The position numbers were made by a program, and so were the translations under genes. This document shows, in pieces, positions 1 to 8,195 of a stretch of DNA of 64,000 nt (positions are counted from its first letter, which is position 1; every line of letters begins with the position of its first letter). The notes under the pieces are model-generated. The model was not told the DNA's origin and made no database searches. It was given only the letters and a program-made list of their open reading frames with translations. The stretch covers positions 1,364,001 to 1,428,000 of the forward strand of contig NZ_OY782578.1 in assembly GCF_963677945.1 (NCBI RefSeq). Direction: 5' to 3'. The stretch is from an uncultured Bacteroides sp. (GTDB lineage Bacteria > Bacteroidota > Bacteroidia > Bacteroidales > Bacteroidaceae).

Positions 1-174
1 TTGAATTGCCAAAGCTTCGTTATAACATTTGATGGCATAGTCAATCTGCCCGATACGTTCGGCACGCATTCCGTCATATTTGAATAACTCGAATTTCTTT
101 TTCTCTGCTTTAGCTTTATCGTCTTCTGACTCTCCTGAGTTTCCAGTGAAGAAGGTTTTAAAAAAGTTTGCCAT
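1..174 (-). CDS. TPR-repeat protein, N-terminal fragment (runs off the left edge)
   Basis: Reading leftwards from the ATG at 172-174, the frame stays open to the window edge, giving 58 residues. It starts MANFFKTFF, followed by a charged Ser/Glu/Asp/Lys stretch and then a helix reading IDYAIKCYNEALAIQ, which has the spacing of the first tetratricopeptide helix pair. There is no signal peptide, so the product is probably cytoplasmic. Function cannot be assigned from the fragment; TPR proteins generally mediate protein-protein contacts. It lies downstream of recQ on the same strand, 39 bases after the recQ stop, and could be cotranscribed or separately expressed. Confidence 0.65.
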   Translation of the reverse strand, partial: MANFFKTFFTGNSGESEDDKAKAEKKKFELFKYDGMRAERIGQIDYAIKCYNEALAIQ

Positions 175-213
175 AATATGATTTTTATTTGTTTTTATTG
201 AGGACAAAAATAA

Positions 214-2121
214 TCAATTTGCTGAATTGTTTATAAATCCGTCTTTAATATTTAATTTTCCTTCATCCAGCAAGTATTGGATAACAACGCTTATTCTGTC
301 TGGTTCAAGATTAAGTTTTCGGACTATTTCGGCTGGTGTCATGCTCTTTTCTTTTAATACGGTAAATATCTGGGAAGCCAGTTCGTCAAAATCAGCTTGT
401 TTTAATCCGCTTTTATTCTTCTGCAGACAAACATCGCACTGCTTACAGTTGTGCTCATTCTTTTCTCCGAAATAGCGAAGTAGCATTCGGCTGCGGCAGG
501 CATTGTCTGCGGTGACGTATTCCAGCATTGCATTAATACGTTTTACATATCTCTCTTTTCTTTCTTCATAAACTTCTTTTGGAATATGAAGATGGTGAAG
601 CTCAACTCGCTCACGAGTATATATAATATAAGGTGTTTTCTTATGAGGTATATAGTCTATAATTCGGCGTTTAGATAAATAGACAAGTATCTCATAAATT
701 CTTTCCCGGGTTATATTGAGACGAATGGCTAGTGATTCTTCACTAATATAAGCATAATCAGTGAAAATTCCGGTGTAGGAGCGAAGTATAGCCTGAAGAA
801 GTGCTTCTACTTCCGGTCCCATCTCACGGAACTTATAGAGTTCATTCCTTCCTACAGTAAATATCAGTCTTGAAGCATTGTCTTGTTCATCAGTATATTC
901 TATATATCCGGCCTGAGTCAGGATTTTTAGTGCACCATCTGCCGGAACGGGGAAATGCTTGAAATTTCGGCAGAACTGTTCCAGACTGAAGTCGTATATT
1001 CTGCCTAGTCCGTCGCCCATGGCCATTTGATAATAGTAGTTCAGGTGTTCATAGATTTGCTTGATGTACTCTTTCTCTGGGAAAGTATCAGACACACGTT
1101 TGTTGAGTGTTGCTTTATCCGATTTAGAATAGAGAATTACTGCATAAGCTTTCTTCCCGTCTCGACCGGCACGACCGGCTTCCTGAAAGTACGCTTCTGG
1201 TGAGTCCGGTAAATCAACATGGACAACCAATCTTACATCTGCCTTGTCAATACCCATACCGAATGCATTGGTGGCAACCATTACCCTGAATTCTCCTGTT
1301 TGCCATTGCTTCTGCCGGAGATCTTTTGTTTCATTGTTTAATCCGGCATGATAAAAATTGGATGATATGCCTGCTTTTCGTAAAAAATCAGCAGTATCCT
1401 TGGTTCTTTTACGACTACGGGCATATACAATTGCTGTGCCAGGCACTTTGCTGAGAATATGTAACAGTTCGTCTTGCTTGTTATCAGTTTTGCGAACGAT
1501 ATAAGCCAGATTTTTCCGTTCGAAACTCATGCGAAAGACGTTTTCCCTAGGGAAGTGAAGCCTTTCCTGAATGTCTTTTACTACTTCCGGAGTAGCTGTA
1601 GCTGTAAGTGCCAGAACGGGAACACCTGGAAGCAGACTTCTGATGTCGGCAATTTTTAAGTAGGCTGGACGAAAGTCATATCCCCATTGGGAGATGCAGT
1701 GAGATTCATCGACCGTAATCATACTCACTTTCATACTCCGCAATTTCAGCTGAAAGATTTCTGTGTCAAGTCTTTCGGGAGAAATATATAGAAACTTGTA
1801 ATCACCGAAAATACAGTTTTCTAACGCAACAAGTATCTCTTTCCGTGTCATTCCGGAATAAACAGCCATAGCTTTTATTCCCCGTTTCTTCAGGTTATCT
1901 ACCTGATCTTTCATCAAGGCAATAAGAGGAGTAATTACAATACAAATACCTTCTTTTGCAAGAGCTGGTACCTGAAAAGTAATTGACTTACCCCCACCGG
2001 TAGGCATTAGTCCAAGTGTATCATTTCCTTCACCGATACTGTTGATAATCTCTTCCTGTAAATCTCGGAAGTCAGAGTATCCCCAGTATTGTTTCAGTAT
2101 GTCACGGTAATTCGCCGCCAT
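214..2121 (-). CDS. recQ: RecQ-type ATP-dependent DNA helicase (short form without HRDC)
   Basis: 635 residues. Superfamily 2 helicase that unwinds DNA 3' to 5' in recombinational repair and replication restart. Walker A TGGGKS is at residues 41-46, the DESH box at 138-141 and the motif VI region reads GRAGRDG. The RecQ-C zinc cysteines are visible at about 542, 559, 562 and 565, followed by a winged-helix region. The protein ends about 70 residues after the last zinc cysteine with no recognisable HRDC domain, so it is the shorter of the RecQ forms known in this group. The start codon lies two bases downstream of the recJ stop, so recJ and recQ form one transcription unit, which fits joint action in RecF-pathway end processing. 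Confidence 0.95.
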   Translation of the reverse strand: MAANYRDILKQYWGYSDFRDLQEEIINSIGEGNDTLGLMPTGGGKSITFQVPALAKEGICIVITPLIALMKDQVDNLKKRGIKAMAVYSGMTRKEILVALENCIFGDYKFLYISPERLDTEIFQLKLRSMKVSMITVDESHCISQWGYDFRPAYLKIADIRSLLPGVPVLALTATATPEVVKDIQERLHFPRENVFRMSFERKNLAYIVRKTDNKQDELLHILSKVPGTAIVYARSRKRTKDTADFLRKAGISSNFYHAGLNNETKDLRQKQWQTGEFRVMVATNAFGMGIDKADVRLVVHVDLPDSPEAYFQEAGRAGRDGKKAYAVILYSKSDKATLNKRVSDTFPEKEYIKQIYEHLNYYYQMAMGDGLGRIYDFSLEQFCRNFKHFPVPADGALKILTQAGYIEYTDEQDNASRLIFTVGRNELYKFREMGPEVEALLQAILRSYTGIFTDYAYISEESLAIRLNITRERIYEILVYLSKRRIIDYIPHKKTPYIIYTRERVELHHLHIPKEVYEERKERYVKRINAMLEYVTADNACRSRMLLRYFGEKNEHNCKQCDVCLQKNKSGLKQADFDELASQIFTVLKEKSMTPAEIVRKLNLEPDRISVVIQYLLDEGKLNIKDGFINNSAN

Positions 2122-2123
2122 AT

Positions 2124-3842
2124 TTATTTTGTAGGCTTTATATCTTCAATGATAAGTTGAATTTCTCCGCGTTTATGAGTGTTTTCTTCTATGGAATAGC
2201 AAATATCAAAGGATTGCTTTGTCTTGATATAACGAGCTTGTGAACTCTGTCCAAAGGCAATTCCATTCATTACATTGTTTGACTTGTTATCTACTAGCTC
2301 GAGCTTGATATGTTCCTGTTCTCTGCCCACTACTTTGCTAGTACCATAATCGTACACATTGTGTGTACAGAAAATAGGTCTATGGTTTTCCGGACCAAAA
2401 GGATTAAACTTTTTCAGATCGGAAAAGAAGCGTGAATTAATATCTTTAAAATCAATTTCTGCATCAATATCGATTACTGCACTTTGCTGTTCGGGCAAAA
2501 TATGATCAGAAACAAATTTTTCAAACCGTTGAGTGAACTTTTCTACATTTTCAACCTTCATTGAAAGTCCGGCAGCATAAGTATGGCCACCAAAATTTTC
2601 GAGTAAATCCCGGCAATATTCAATAGCTTTATATACATCAAATCCAGAGACAGAACGAGCCGAACCGGTTGCCATGTTGTCGGTTCTGGTTAGTACTACT
2701 GCAGGACGGTAATAAATCTCTGTCAGCCTTGAAGCTACAATGCCAATTACTCCTTTGTGCCACTCTTCGTTATAGAGCACTATTGAGCGACGGCTGGCTA
2801 AACCTTCCAGGCGGTCAACAATATTGTTGGCCTCTTCTGTCATGGTCTTATCAAGATCTTTGCGAGTCTCGTTGTATTGGTTTATCTGATTGCTTTTTTC
2901 CAGAGCGAGAGAATAATCCTTCTCTGTCAGAAGATCAACAGCTTCCTTACCATTCTGTATCCTTCCGGAAGCATTGATGCGAGGACCAATCTTGAAAACA
3001 ATATCACTCATGGTGACTTCTTTTTCGTTAAGTCCGCAGATATCAATAATAGCTTTCAGCCCGATGCTTGGATTAGCATTTAATTGCTTTAATCCATGGT
3101 AGGCTAGAATGCGGTTTTCTCCCATAATAGGCACAATATCTGAGGCAATACTTACAGCAACCAAATCGAGCAATGGAGTAAGCTGGTGAAAATCAATTCC
3201 ATTGTTTATGGCAAATGCCTGCATAAACTTAAAACCTACGCCACATCCGGAAAGGTGAGTGTAGGGATAAGTATTGTCTTCCCGCTTTGCATTCAGAATG
3301 GCAACGGCAGGTGGAAGAACATTATCTGGCACATGGTGATCGCAGATAATGAAATCAATACCCTTTTCCTTGGCATAAGTTATTTCATCAATTGCCTTTA
3401 TTCCACAATCGAGTACAATGATAAGACTAACCCCAGTTTCTGCGGCAAAGTCGATTCCTTGAGTGGAAACTCCATAGCCTTCGCTATAACGGTCGGGAAT
3501 GTAATAGTCAATATTTGAATAGAATTGTTGAATAAACTTATAGACTAGCGCAACAGCAGTTGTACCGTCTACATCATAATCTCCATATATCAATATACGT
3601 TCTTTCCGCCCCATGGCCTGATTGAGCCGATCAACAGCCACATCCATGTCTTTCATCAGGAAAGGGTCATGAAGGTCCTGCAGCTGTGGGTGGAAGAATT
3701 TTCTGGCCTCTGCGGCGGTCTCAATTCCTCGCTGGAAAAGAAGCTCTCCTAGAATAGGGCTAATCCCTAATTCGCCTGATAAACTCAGGCTTGCTTCTTT
3801 CTGTTCTTGTGTAGGAGGTTGATAATTCCATTTGTGACTCAT
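2124..3842 (-). CDS. recJ: Single-stranded-DNA-specific 5'-3' exonuclease RecJ
   Basis: 572 residues from the start chosen here. RecJ degrades single-stranded DNA 5' to 3' in RecF-pathway recombination and mismatch repair. DHH-family motifs are DYDVD at residues 88-92, DCG near 145 and CDHH ending at 170, followed by the DHHA1 motif GGHTYAAG and a C-terminal OB-like region. An in-frame ATG exists 28 codons upstream at 3926, but those codons cover a run of inverted repeats and give an atypical, basic N-terminus; the ATG at 3842 gives the usual RecJ start (MSHKW) and length. First gene of the recJ-recQ operon, with two bases between the genes. Confidence 0.93.
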   Translation of the reverse strand: MSHKWNYQPPTQEQKEASLSLSGELGISPILGELLFQRGIETAAEARKFFHPQLQDLHDPFLMKDMDVAVDRLNQAMGRKERILIYGDYDVDGTTAVALVYKFIQQFYSNIDYYIPDRYSEGYGVSTQGIDFAAETGVSLIIVLDCGIKAIDEITYAKEKGIDFIICDHHVPDNVLPPAVAILNAKREDNTYPYTHLSGCGVGFKFMQAFAINNGIDFHQLTPLLDLVAVSIASDIVPIMGENRILAYHGLKQLNANPSIGLKAIIDICGLNEKEVTMSDIVFKIGPRINASGRIQNGKEAVDLLTEKDYSLALEKSNQINQYNETRKDLDKTMTEEANNIVDRLEGLASRRSIVLYNEEWHKGVIGIVASRLTEIYYRPAVVLTRTDNMATGSARSVSGFDVYKAIEYCRDLLENFGGHTYAAGLSMKVENVEKFTQRFEKFVSDHILPEQQSAVIDIDAEIDFKDINSRFFSDLKKFNPFGPENHRPIFCTHNVYDYGTSKVVGREQEHIKLELVDNKSNNVMNGIAFGQSSQARYIKTKQSFDICYSIEENTHKRGEIQLIIEDIKPTK

Positions 3843-3877
3843 TATATATTTTATTTTTTTTCTTTTCTTGTCGGAGT

Positions 3878-3936
3878 GTCTCATGCATGAGACGGGGGGC
3901 CTGTGAAAACAGGCGTCATGAAACAAAACGTTTCAT
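3878..3936 (-). promoter_or_regulatory. Hairpin-rich leader of recJ
   Basis: Three inverted repeats follow one another just upstream of the recJ start: a perfect 16-base palindrome GTCTCATGCATGAGAC (3878-3893), GCCTGT-gaaa-ACAGGC (3899-3914) and ATGAAAC-aaaac-GTTTCAT (3918-3936). If transcription starts just above 3936, all three lie in the 5' untranslated RNA. The role is unknown; structure, protein binding or attenuation are all possible. Confidence 0.5.
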
Positions 3937-3940
3937 TTCG

Positions 3941-3948
3941 TAAAGATA
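3941..3948 (-). promoter_or_regulatory. Possible recJ-recQ promoter -7 element
   Basis: On the minus strand this reads TATCTTTA followed by C, one base from the Bacteroides -7 consensus TAnnTTTG. It lies about 100 bases before the recJ start, just above the hairpin-rich leader. I did not find a convincing -33 TTTG. Confidence 0.4.
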
Positions 3949-4023
3949 CAAAAAAACGTTAATCGTCACCTTAATCAATAGATGATTTTTTTAGAATGGT
4001 TATAAAAAACTCCTGTATAATAA

Positions 4024-4068
4024 AAAAGGTTCAGTATAAAAGAAAATATCCTTTATACTGAACCTTTT
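4024..4068 (-). terminator. Terminator of the DUF3857 operon
   Basis: A 17-base perfect stem (4024-4040 with 4052-4068, arms beginning AAAAGGTTCAG) with an 11-base loop, followed on the minus strand by a T-rich run. It lies about 100 bases after the stop of the 4171-6072 gene and upstream of recJ. Confidence 0.85.
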
Positions 4069-4170
4069 ATTTTTCTACACAAAATAATAAGTTTTATGAG
4101 CAAAATAAGTTCAATTTCAATATGTTAAGCCATATTGTCAAATGATTTCTGATTGTATTTAGCTGAATTC

Positions 4171-6072
4171 TTATTCTGCTTTTTTCTTTAAAATAATCTT
4201 ACTGGCGTATGCATTGGATACCTCTTTACAGAATGCTGCAAATTCAGGATATGCTTTAGTGTCATATTCACCCGAACGGAAAAATAGCTTATTAACTATA
4301 ACTATTTTGTCTCCGTTTACATCAATACTTGCATTGAATTTTCCAAACTTCTTATCTATAATCGGAAGTTTGGGTAAAGATTCTACTATATAGTTTTTTG
4401 GAATTTCAAGAGTTATAGTGTCACTATCCAAATATCCGTAGTTGATATAAATAGGATGAATCCTTTTTTTATTAGCCAGTTTGGACGGTCCGCGTCGGAA
4501 AATATTGATAGGTACAAAAAGTCTGTTTCCTGTTTTGTTTCCGTACTTTTCACAATTCAAATTGTAATTTACAACGATGGATGGTTTTGCCGATTTATCT
4601 TCCTTGTAAGTAACATTATTCACTCTTGCTTGTGGTAGTTGAATATCTTCTCGCAAATAGTCTATCTGTTTAACGGGAGGTAGCTTTGTTATTTCGGATA
4701 TTTGTTCGTACTGAATAAGATTACTTGTTCGTATAACTTTGGCCGTTGCAGATCCTTCTTCTGTGAGACTAATGGTGGCTGTATGACTTTCTGTATTTAA
4801 TGAATCTTTGTAAGCAGGCAACTTGAGAACTTCTCCTCCGGTTTCTTTTATTAAAACAGCTTCGTGACCGGCAATGTTACTATGAACATATCCAAGAGGA
4901 TAATCCGGGTTGGTGCATTCCAGCCAAAGTGTTTTTTCTTTTAATGGAACCTGAAGGATTACATGATTTAACTGGCTAAAATTGGGGAAATCTTTAAATA
5001 ATTTGGGATAGACAGTGCTTATAACCGTATATGTAGACGGAATACCCAATTCCTTTAACATTGCTTTTGTATAGTTGGACAATGCTTTACAATCTCCAAA
5101 ACCTGTCTTTGCAACTTCTTCGGCTGTCATGGGCTGGTATCCTCCGATGCCTAATTGGATGCTAACATATCTGGTTGCTTTTGCCAAATAATCATAAACG
5201 GCTTTTACTTTATCATAATCGGTTTTACAATCTTTAGTGATTTCTGCAAGAGTTTGTTTAAAGGCATCAGGCAGAATATCTCTATCTTTCAGTAAGCTGT
5301 ATTCCCAGTCTCCAAAAGATTTCCAACTGCTTAAATTGCCATGAGTCTTGTCGTATGTGAACTCCTTCGGAGTGATATAAAGAATAGGCACCAGTGTTGA
5401 TAAAGATCTTGAGTAAGGCTCATCTTCAATAGCTTTAATGTTTTTTAGCTTCCATTCCTGATAGGCTCCTTCTTTTCCGTTTTTCTTTTCGGATTGTGCA
5501 CTCATATTGATTGCCTTATATAGAAATTCAGCGTTTGCAGGTGCATAAAGACGATAAGTTGCTTCTTCTACCGATTGGTTATAACTGTCCTGAGGCCAGA
5601 ATACAGGTAATCCTAGTAATCCTTTCTTATTTTTAATGACCCATTCATATTTTATTGTTACAGGGTAACTGACTAAAGTTGGGCTGAAGAAGTAATTTTT
5701 ATCATCTGATGCCAGATTCATTGAAAACTCGGTAGACTTTAATTCGGACTGTTTAATCTTACGAATCAAACGACCACTAGCATCGTAAATAGCTCCGCTA
5801 AAGTCTTTTAATTCGTGGAAGGGGTCTGTGTAGCATCCAAAACCTGCATCATCTTCTCCTTTAGAGTTGAGTATAGTAATGATTGTACTTGTTTTTTCTT
5901 CGCCACTTACATCAGATTGATACTTGAATTCTTTCTCGTAAAACCTTACTACTGAGTATGCGTTTTCTTTCAGTGAATCTGCTATTTCAGGAAATGTAAG
6001 TTGTTCCTGAGCATTTGCAGTGCTGAAAGTCAGAAGGGTGAAAAATAGATATTTAATTTTATTATTCCACAT
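4171..6072 (-). CDS. Exported DUF3857 / transglutaminase-like protein, catalytic residues retained
   Basis: 633 residues with a signal peptide (hydrophobic stretch about 6-17, then ANAQ). An N-terminal DUF3857 beta domain is followed by a transglutaminase-like papain-fold domain at roughly 280-400 and a C-terminal DUF3858-like region. The cysteine of GFGDCKAL (C328), the histidine of LNHVI (H370) and an acidic residue in LECT (E384) are in the order expected for a transglutaminase-type active site. The substrate is unknown; such proteins in Bacteroides are periplasmic or outer-membrane associated. Last gene of a three-gene operon, 15 bases after the 6088-8121 gene, and the only one of the three that keeps the active-site Cys and His. 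Confidence 0.85.
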   Translation of the reverse strand: MWNNKIKYLFFTLLTFSTANAQEQLTFPEIADSLKENAYSVVRFYEKEFKYQSDVSGEEKTSTIITILNSKGEDDAGFGCYTDPFHELKDFSGAIYDASGRLIRKIKQSELKSTEFSMNLASDDKNYFFSPTLVSYPVTIKYEWVIKNKKGLLGLPVFWPQDSYNQSVEEATYRLYAPANAEFLYKAINMSAQSEKKNGKEGAYQEWKLKNIKAIEDEPYSRSLSTLVPILYITPKEFTYDKTHGNLSSWKSFGDWEYSLLKDRDILPDAFKQTLAEITKDCKTDYDKVKAVYDYLAKATRYVSIQLGIGGYQPMTAEEVAKTGFGDCKALSNYTKAMLKELGIPSTYTVISTVYPKLFKDFPNFSQLNHVILQVPLKEKTLWLECTNPDYPLGYVHSNIAGHEAVLIKETGGEVLKLPAYKDSLNTESHTATISLTEEGSATAKVIRTSNLIQYEQISEITKLPPVKQIDYLREDIQLPQARVNNVTYKEDKSAKPSIVVNYNLNCEKYGNKTGNRLFVPINIFRRGPSKLANKKRIHPIYINYGYLDSDTITLEIPKNYIVESLPKLPIIDKKFGKFNASIDVNGDKIVIVNKLFFRSGEYDTKAYPEFAAFCKEVSNAYASKIILKKKAE

Positions 6073-6087
6073 AATTTATGTTTCTGC

Positions 6088-8121
6088 TTATAACTGTGAA
6101 GTTTGTGTTTGATTTGCTGCATTTTGAGGATCTGCCTTTTTTAATACGATTTGCTCGTTGTTCTTGTCAACAATGGTTCCCCAAAAATTACGTAAGGATG
6201 CGTATTCTTCTTTTGAGTAAAGTATTCTTGTTAGTGAGAATATATACAGCAATTGTATTTTGTTATCAATTACCTTAATGTTGTAAGTGCAACTGCATCC
6301 ATCTTTATCAAGGTTTATTTTAACGGATTTAGGTAATTCTTCAACCTGATAACCTTGGGGGATATCTAATACACATGTGAGCTTGAATGTTTGCGGATAG
6401 CTAAACTCTATAGGTAATTTACGAGTTTCGCTTGTGAACTGGTTTTTTGTTAAATGAGGAAATATCATAGGATTCAGATATATGTGCTCATCGTTAAAGA
6501 TTGCCTCTTTATTAAATGCAAGATTTTCTTGCACAGAAGAAGAAAAATTATTTAGATTTTTAAATGAGAACCCTTTTGCGTCAATACCATCTTCTGTCTC
6601 TTTTTTCTCAATATAAGTAGTACTATCTTTGGCCGCCTTGAATGATGTGCGTATCTGTTCGGCATATTCACCAAAATAATATGTGATTCTTTCACCTTCC
6701 ACTTTGCCTTCAGGAGTAATAGATCCTTTGATTAATGTATTGACGTAATTCTTCCCAATTTTAGTTAAATCAATCCAGTCTCCCTTTCCTTTTACATTAT
6801 AAATTCTGGCTCTGTCTACCATAAGTTTTGGAGGTAATATGTTTATATCTCCGTTCTTTACTGAACCATCGAGGAAAACAACTGTACTGTCTGTGTCGTT
6901 TATTCCCACAATAAAAGTATTTAGTTTATTGATGCTAGGATAGGTTAAAGGCAGTCTTCCCTGATCTCTTGTACTCATCATAATGGGGAAGGCATTTATA
7001 CCTGCATCCTTCAACATGCTTATAAGAATAAAGTTAATATCAGCATTACTTCCTGATCCTTCTTTTATGGCTTTCTTTATATTATTCCCATATAGACGAT
7101 AATTTTCGTTCCAGGAAACTTTTTTCTTGAGTAGCTGATAAATGGAACGTATTTTATCATGTGTACTTAAGTCTTTCATATTGATTGCACTCATTTCTTC
7201 CTTAAATGGATTTTTAAGTTTAAGCAATCCTCCAAAATCATTTTCATTTTTAAGTAATTCATCAATTTTGTCCCAGTTTGTTGTGTACGATTGGTATATT
7301 GAATAAGGAAATTGAATTCCTTTTAGTTCGAAAGTAACTTTTGTACAGAAATCCTCGGCACACCACACATTAGGTTCATCTTTCAAAGCGGGAAGATCAT
7401 TCACTGTAAATGTTAGTTGTCTGGAAGAGCAATTTACCGAAGACATTTGACGATCGTCGCCCATAACAGAAAAATTCTGGTTAGTAGGTACTTCTTCAGT
7501 TTTTAAGAACTCACCACCTCTTGTCTCAATGTTGTAGTTAAAATATTCGGGAATCTGAACCTCATATTTAGCATACATCACCGGAATGCTTTGCTGAATA
7601 ATCATATCGGCAAATTGCCAGTAAAGTTCGGAAGTTATATTATACTTATATTCAATTACTGTTCCTGCCTTTACTGACGGAATAGAGAACTTTATCTGTT
7701 TCCAGCTGGCATTTAGCTGTTCTTCGAAAATGTAACTTTTCTCCATTTTTGTTTTGTTTATTTTTCCATCTTCGAGGTTGTAAGCATATGCCTCAATTCT
7801 ACTCACAGTTTCTTTGGCTTCGCCCGATTTCCCGGTGTTATAAAAAGAAATGTTTACGTCGGCATGTTCTTTGCCTTCTGCCTTTAGTATTTTAATTTTT
7901 GTTTCATAATAGTATTCTATTACAAATTTTCCGTAGATATATGCATACCTCGCCTCTACATTTTTATAAAGAGTTACTGCTGTGGCGGTCGTGTCTTTTG
8001 GATAAGAGGTCATGCCGAGTTCGTCCTTGGTTATTTTACCATAACGAGTACTGAATTCTTGTGCAGATGCTGTTATTGCAGATATGATGAACAGCAGTGA
8101 CATAAGTATTGTTTTTTTCAT
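6088..8121 (-). CDS. Exported DUF3857 transglutaminase-like protein, active site lost
   Basis: 677 residues with a clear signal peptide (MKKTILMSLL, cleavage near ASAQE). DUF3857 domain, then a transglutaminase-like fold, then a DUF3858-like C-terminus. Aligning GSGSNAD with the GFGDCKA of the next gene puts Asn359 where the catalytic Cys should be and Thr402 (LNTFI) where the His should be; an Asp (D418, FLDGS) remains. The fold is probably kept but not the chemistry, so a binding or structural role is more likely. It closely resembles the 8196-10235 product, so the two arose by tandem duplication. Middle gene of the operon. Confidence 0.85.
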   Translation of the reverse strand: MKKTILMSLLFIISAITASAQEFSTRYGKITKDELGMTSYPKDTTATAVTLYKNVEARYAYIYGKFVIEYYYETKIKILKAEGKEHADVNISFYNTGKSGEAKETVSRIEAYAYNLEDGKINKTKMEKSYIFEEQLNASWKQIKFSIPSVKAGTVIEYKYNITSELYWQFADMIIQQSIPVMYAKYEVQIPEYFNYNIETRGGEFLKTEEVPTNQNFSVMGDDRQMSSVNCSSRQLTFTVNDLPALKDEPNVWCAEDFCTKVTFELKGIQFPYSIYQSYTTNWDKIDELLKNENDFGGLLKLKNPFKEEMSAINMKDLSTHDKIRSIYQLLKKKVSWNENYRLYGNNIKKAIKEGSGSNADINFILISMLKDAGINAFPIMMSTRDQGRLPLTYPSINKLNTFIVGINDTDSTVVFLDGSVKNGDINILPPKLMVDRARIYNVKGKGDWIDLTKIGKNYVNTLIKGSITPEGKVEGERITYYFGEYAEQIRTSFKAAKDSTTYIEKKETEDGIDAKGFSFKNLNNFSSSVQENLAFNKEAIFNDEHIYLNPMIFPHLTKNQFTSETRKLPIEFSYPQTFKLTCVLDIPQGYQVEELPKSVKINLDKDGCSCTYNIKVIDNKIQLLYIFSLTRILYSKEEYASLRNFWGTIVDKNNEQIVLKKADPQNAANQTQTSQL

Positions 8122-8195
8122 AAAGAGTGATTTGTTGATTTATTTAAAGGTTTATATTTTTACGATTATTTTGAATATACAATTTAATTGTAATC

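Noticed and set aside
3843-3926. Extra 28 codons at the recJ start
   Set aside because: They run through inverted repeats and give an atypical basic, Cys/His-rich N-terminus.
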